DNA from: Desulfurobacteriaceae bacterium
GTDB lineage: Bacteria; Aquificota; Aquificia; Desulfurobacteriales; Desulfurobacteriaceae
Direction of reading: 5' to 3'
NCBI GenBank assembly: GCA_027064485.1
Contig: JAMOPR010000279.1
Coordinates: 1-6,387 of the forward strand
Length of the DNA: 6,387 nt
Part shown: in pieces, positions 5,785 to 6,387 of the stretch
Numbering within the stretch: the stretch's first letter is position 1
Layout: each line of letters opens with the position of its first letter
Program-made: the position numbers and the translations under genes
Notes under the pieces: generated by a model
The model's input: only the letters and a program-made list of their open reading frames with translations
Databases searched by the model: none
What the model was told of the DNA's origin: nothing

Positions 5785-6387
5785 ATGGAAGTAGATAGAC
5801 TTCTGGAGTTAGCAGAAAGGTTTTTAGAAGGGAGCGTAACTTTAGAGGAAATTAGGAAGTTTCCAGAATTTTCTCCTGAAAGAGTTCCTTTTAAAGGAAA
5901 TTTGAGTAGGTCTGCACTTATAGTTTCGGCTGACCGCCCGCGACATCTTAGAAAGGTATTTCTTAGACCTGCTGATATTTTAATTTTTAATCTTGAAGAT
6001 GGTGTGGCTGAGAAGAATAAAAATTTTGCAAGGTTGTTGCTGAGGAAATTTCTTTTAAATGTTCCTTTTGATGGTTCCAAAGAGGTTGTTGTGAGGATTA
6101 ATCCACTTGATTCTTCTTATTCTTGGGAAGATATATTTGAAATTCTGCCTACGCTTCCTCATGCTGTAAGACTCAGTAAAGTTAAATCGCAAAAAGATGT
6201 TGTTGCTTTAGATGGCGCTTTAACAGCTTTTGAAAAGGCTTATAACTTACCGTTTGGAACGATAAAGATTCATCTTTCTATAGAAACTGCTTCGGCTTTC
6301 GAGTTTCTTGAAAAAATCCTCACCTCCTCCCCCCGCGTTACTGTAGCCTACTTAGGTATATTAGACCTTTTTGCAGATTTGGATATT
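5785..6387 (+). CDS. CitE-like HpcH/HpaI aldolase / citrate lyase-family protein (C-terminus cut by window edge)
   Basis: This is the N-terminal 201 codons of a TIM-barrel acyl-CoA lyase-type protein. Relatives are Mg-dependent and cleave or form citryl-CoA, malyl-CoA or similar thioesters. Residues 1-40 are an extra, probably helical, extension before the barrel begins at SALIVSADRPRHLRKV (43-58). Family landmarks follow: DILIFNLEDGVAE (64-76), VVVRINPLD with Arg104 (101-109), VRLSKVKS (128-135), IHLSIETAS with the likely metal ligand Glu167 (162-170), and LGILDLFADL with Asp194 (190-199). The Glu167-Asp194 spacing fits the usual metal-binding pair. Two segments depart from the common forms LPKVES and GAEDLAADLG, so the substrate may differ or activity may be altered. 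The ATG at 5785 has no Shine-Dalgarno site. An in-frame ATG at 5737 would add 16 residues but lies upstream of the TATAAT box. The gene is transcribed away from the epimerase. I cannot name its substrate. Confidence 0.85.
   Translation, partial: MEVDRLLELAERFLEGSVTLEEIRKFPEFSPERVPFKGNLSRSALIVSADRPRHLRKVFLRPADILIFNLEDGVAEKNKNFARLLLRKFLLNVPFDGSKEVVVRINPLDSSYSWEDIFEILPTLPHAVRLSKVKSQKDVVALDGALTAFEKAYNLPFGTIKIHLSIETASAFEFLEKILTSSPRVTVAYLGILDLFADLDI

Noticed and set aside
5745..6080. Minus-strand open frame of 111 codons opposite the CitE-like gene
   Set aside because: It lies wholly antisense to a recognisable lyase and has low-complexity Ser/Lys/Leu content. It also runs through both divergent promoters at its 3' end.
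6320..6334. Perfect Shine-Dalgarno-like AGGAGGTGA on the minus strand inside the CitE-like gene, beside a run of six C
   Set aside because: No ATG, GTG or TTG follows at a usable distance on the minus strand, and the plus-strand reading frame is intact through the run, so this is probably chance.

Overview
The window is an AT-rich, gene-dense bacterial segment. It has four protein genes (two cut by the window edges) and one tRNA gene, and no stretch longer than about 80 bases without a gene. The proteins are rich in Lys, Glu and Ile, and the coding strand of the long SMC gene is heavily purine-biased. Both are common in thermophilic bacteria. Together with the mix of genes, this makes me lean towards a deep-branching thermophile such as the Aquificota (for example Desulfurobacteriaceae-like). 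That placement is inference only; nothing in the window proves it.

Layout. Everything from 5714 down to 1 is on the minus strand, in this order: an NAD-dependent sugar-nucleotide epimerase (5714-4740) most like UDP-glucuronate 4-epimerases; tRNA-Leu with anticodon CAG and an encoded CCA end (4692-4606); smc, the full-length chromosome condensin ATPase (4527-1015); and a type IV pilus / type II secretion inner-membrane platform protein of the PilC/GspF family (1015-1, C-terminus missing). smc and the platform gene share one base in a TAATG junction and are almost certainly translationally coupled. On the plus strand, starting at 5785 and running off the right edge, is a CitE-like HpcH/HpaI-superfamily lyase.

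Regulation. The 70-bp gap between the epimerase and the lyase holds two divergent promoters packed face to face. Each has a perfect TATAAT -10 box, and each -35 position abuts the -10 box of the opposite promoter. The two -10 boxes sit in a perfect 8-bp inverted repeat. The lyase -10 box lies so close to its ATG that the mRNA is predicted to be leaderless, whereas the epimerase and smc have strong AGGAGG ribosome-binding sites. A further TATAAT box precedes smc.

The genes do not form an obvious single pathway. They cover envelope sugar synthesis, a tRNA, chromosome organisation, a pilus or secretion platform, and acyl-CoA lyase chemistry. I see no mobile element, CRISPR array, phage gene or clear new multi-gene system. 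The most notable items are the interleaved promoter pair with its leaderless lyase start, the smc-platform coupling, and the changed active-site segments in the lyase.
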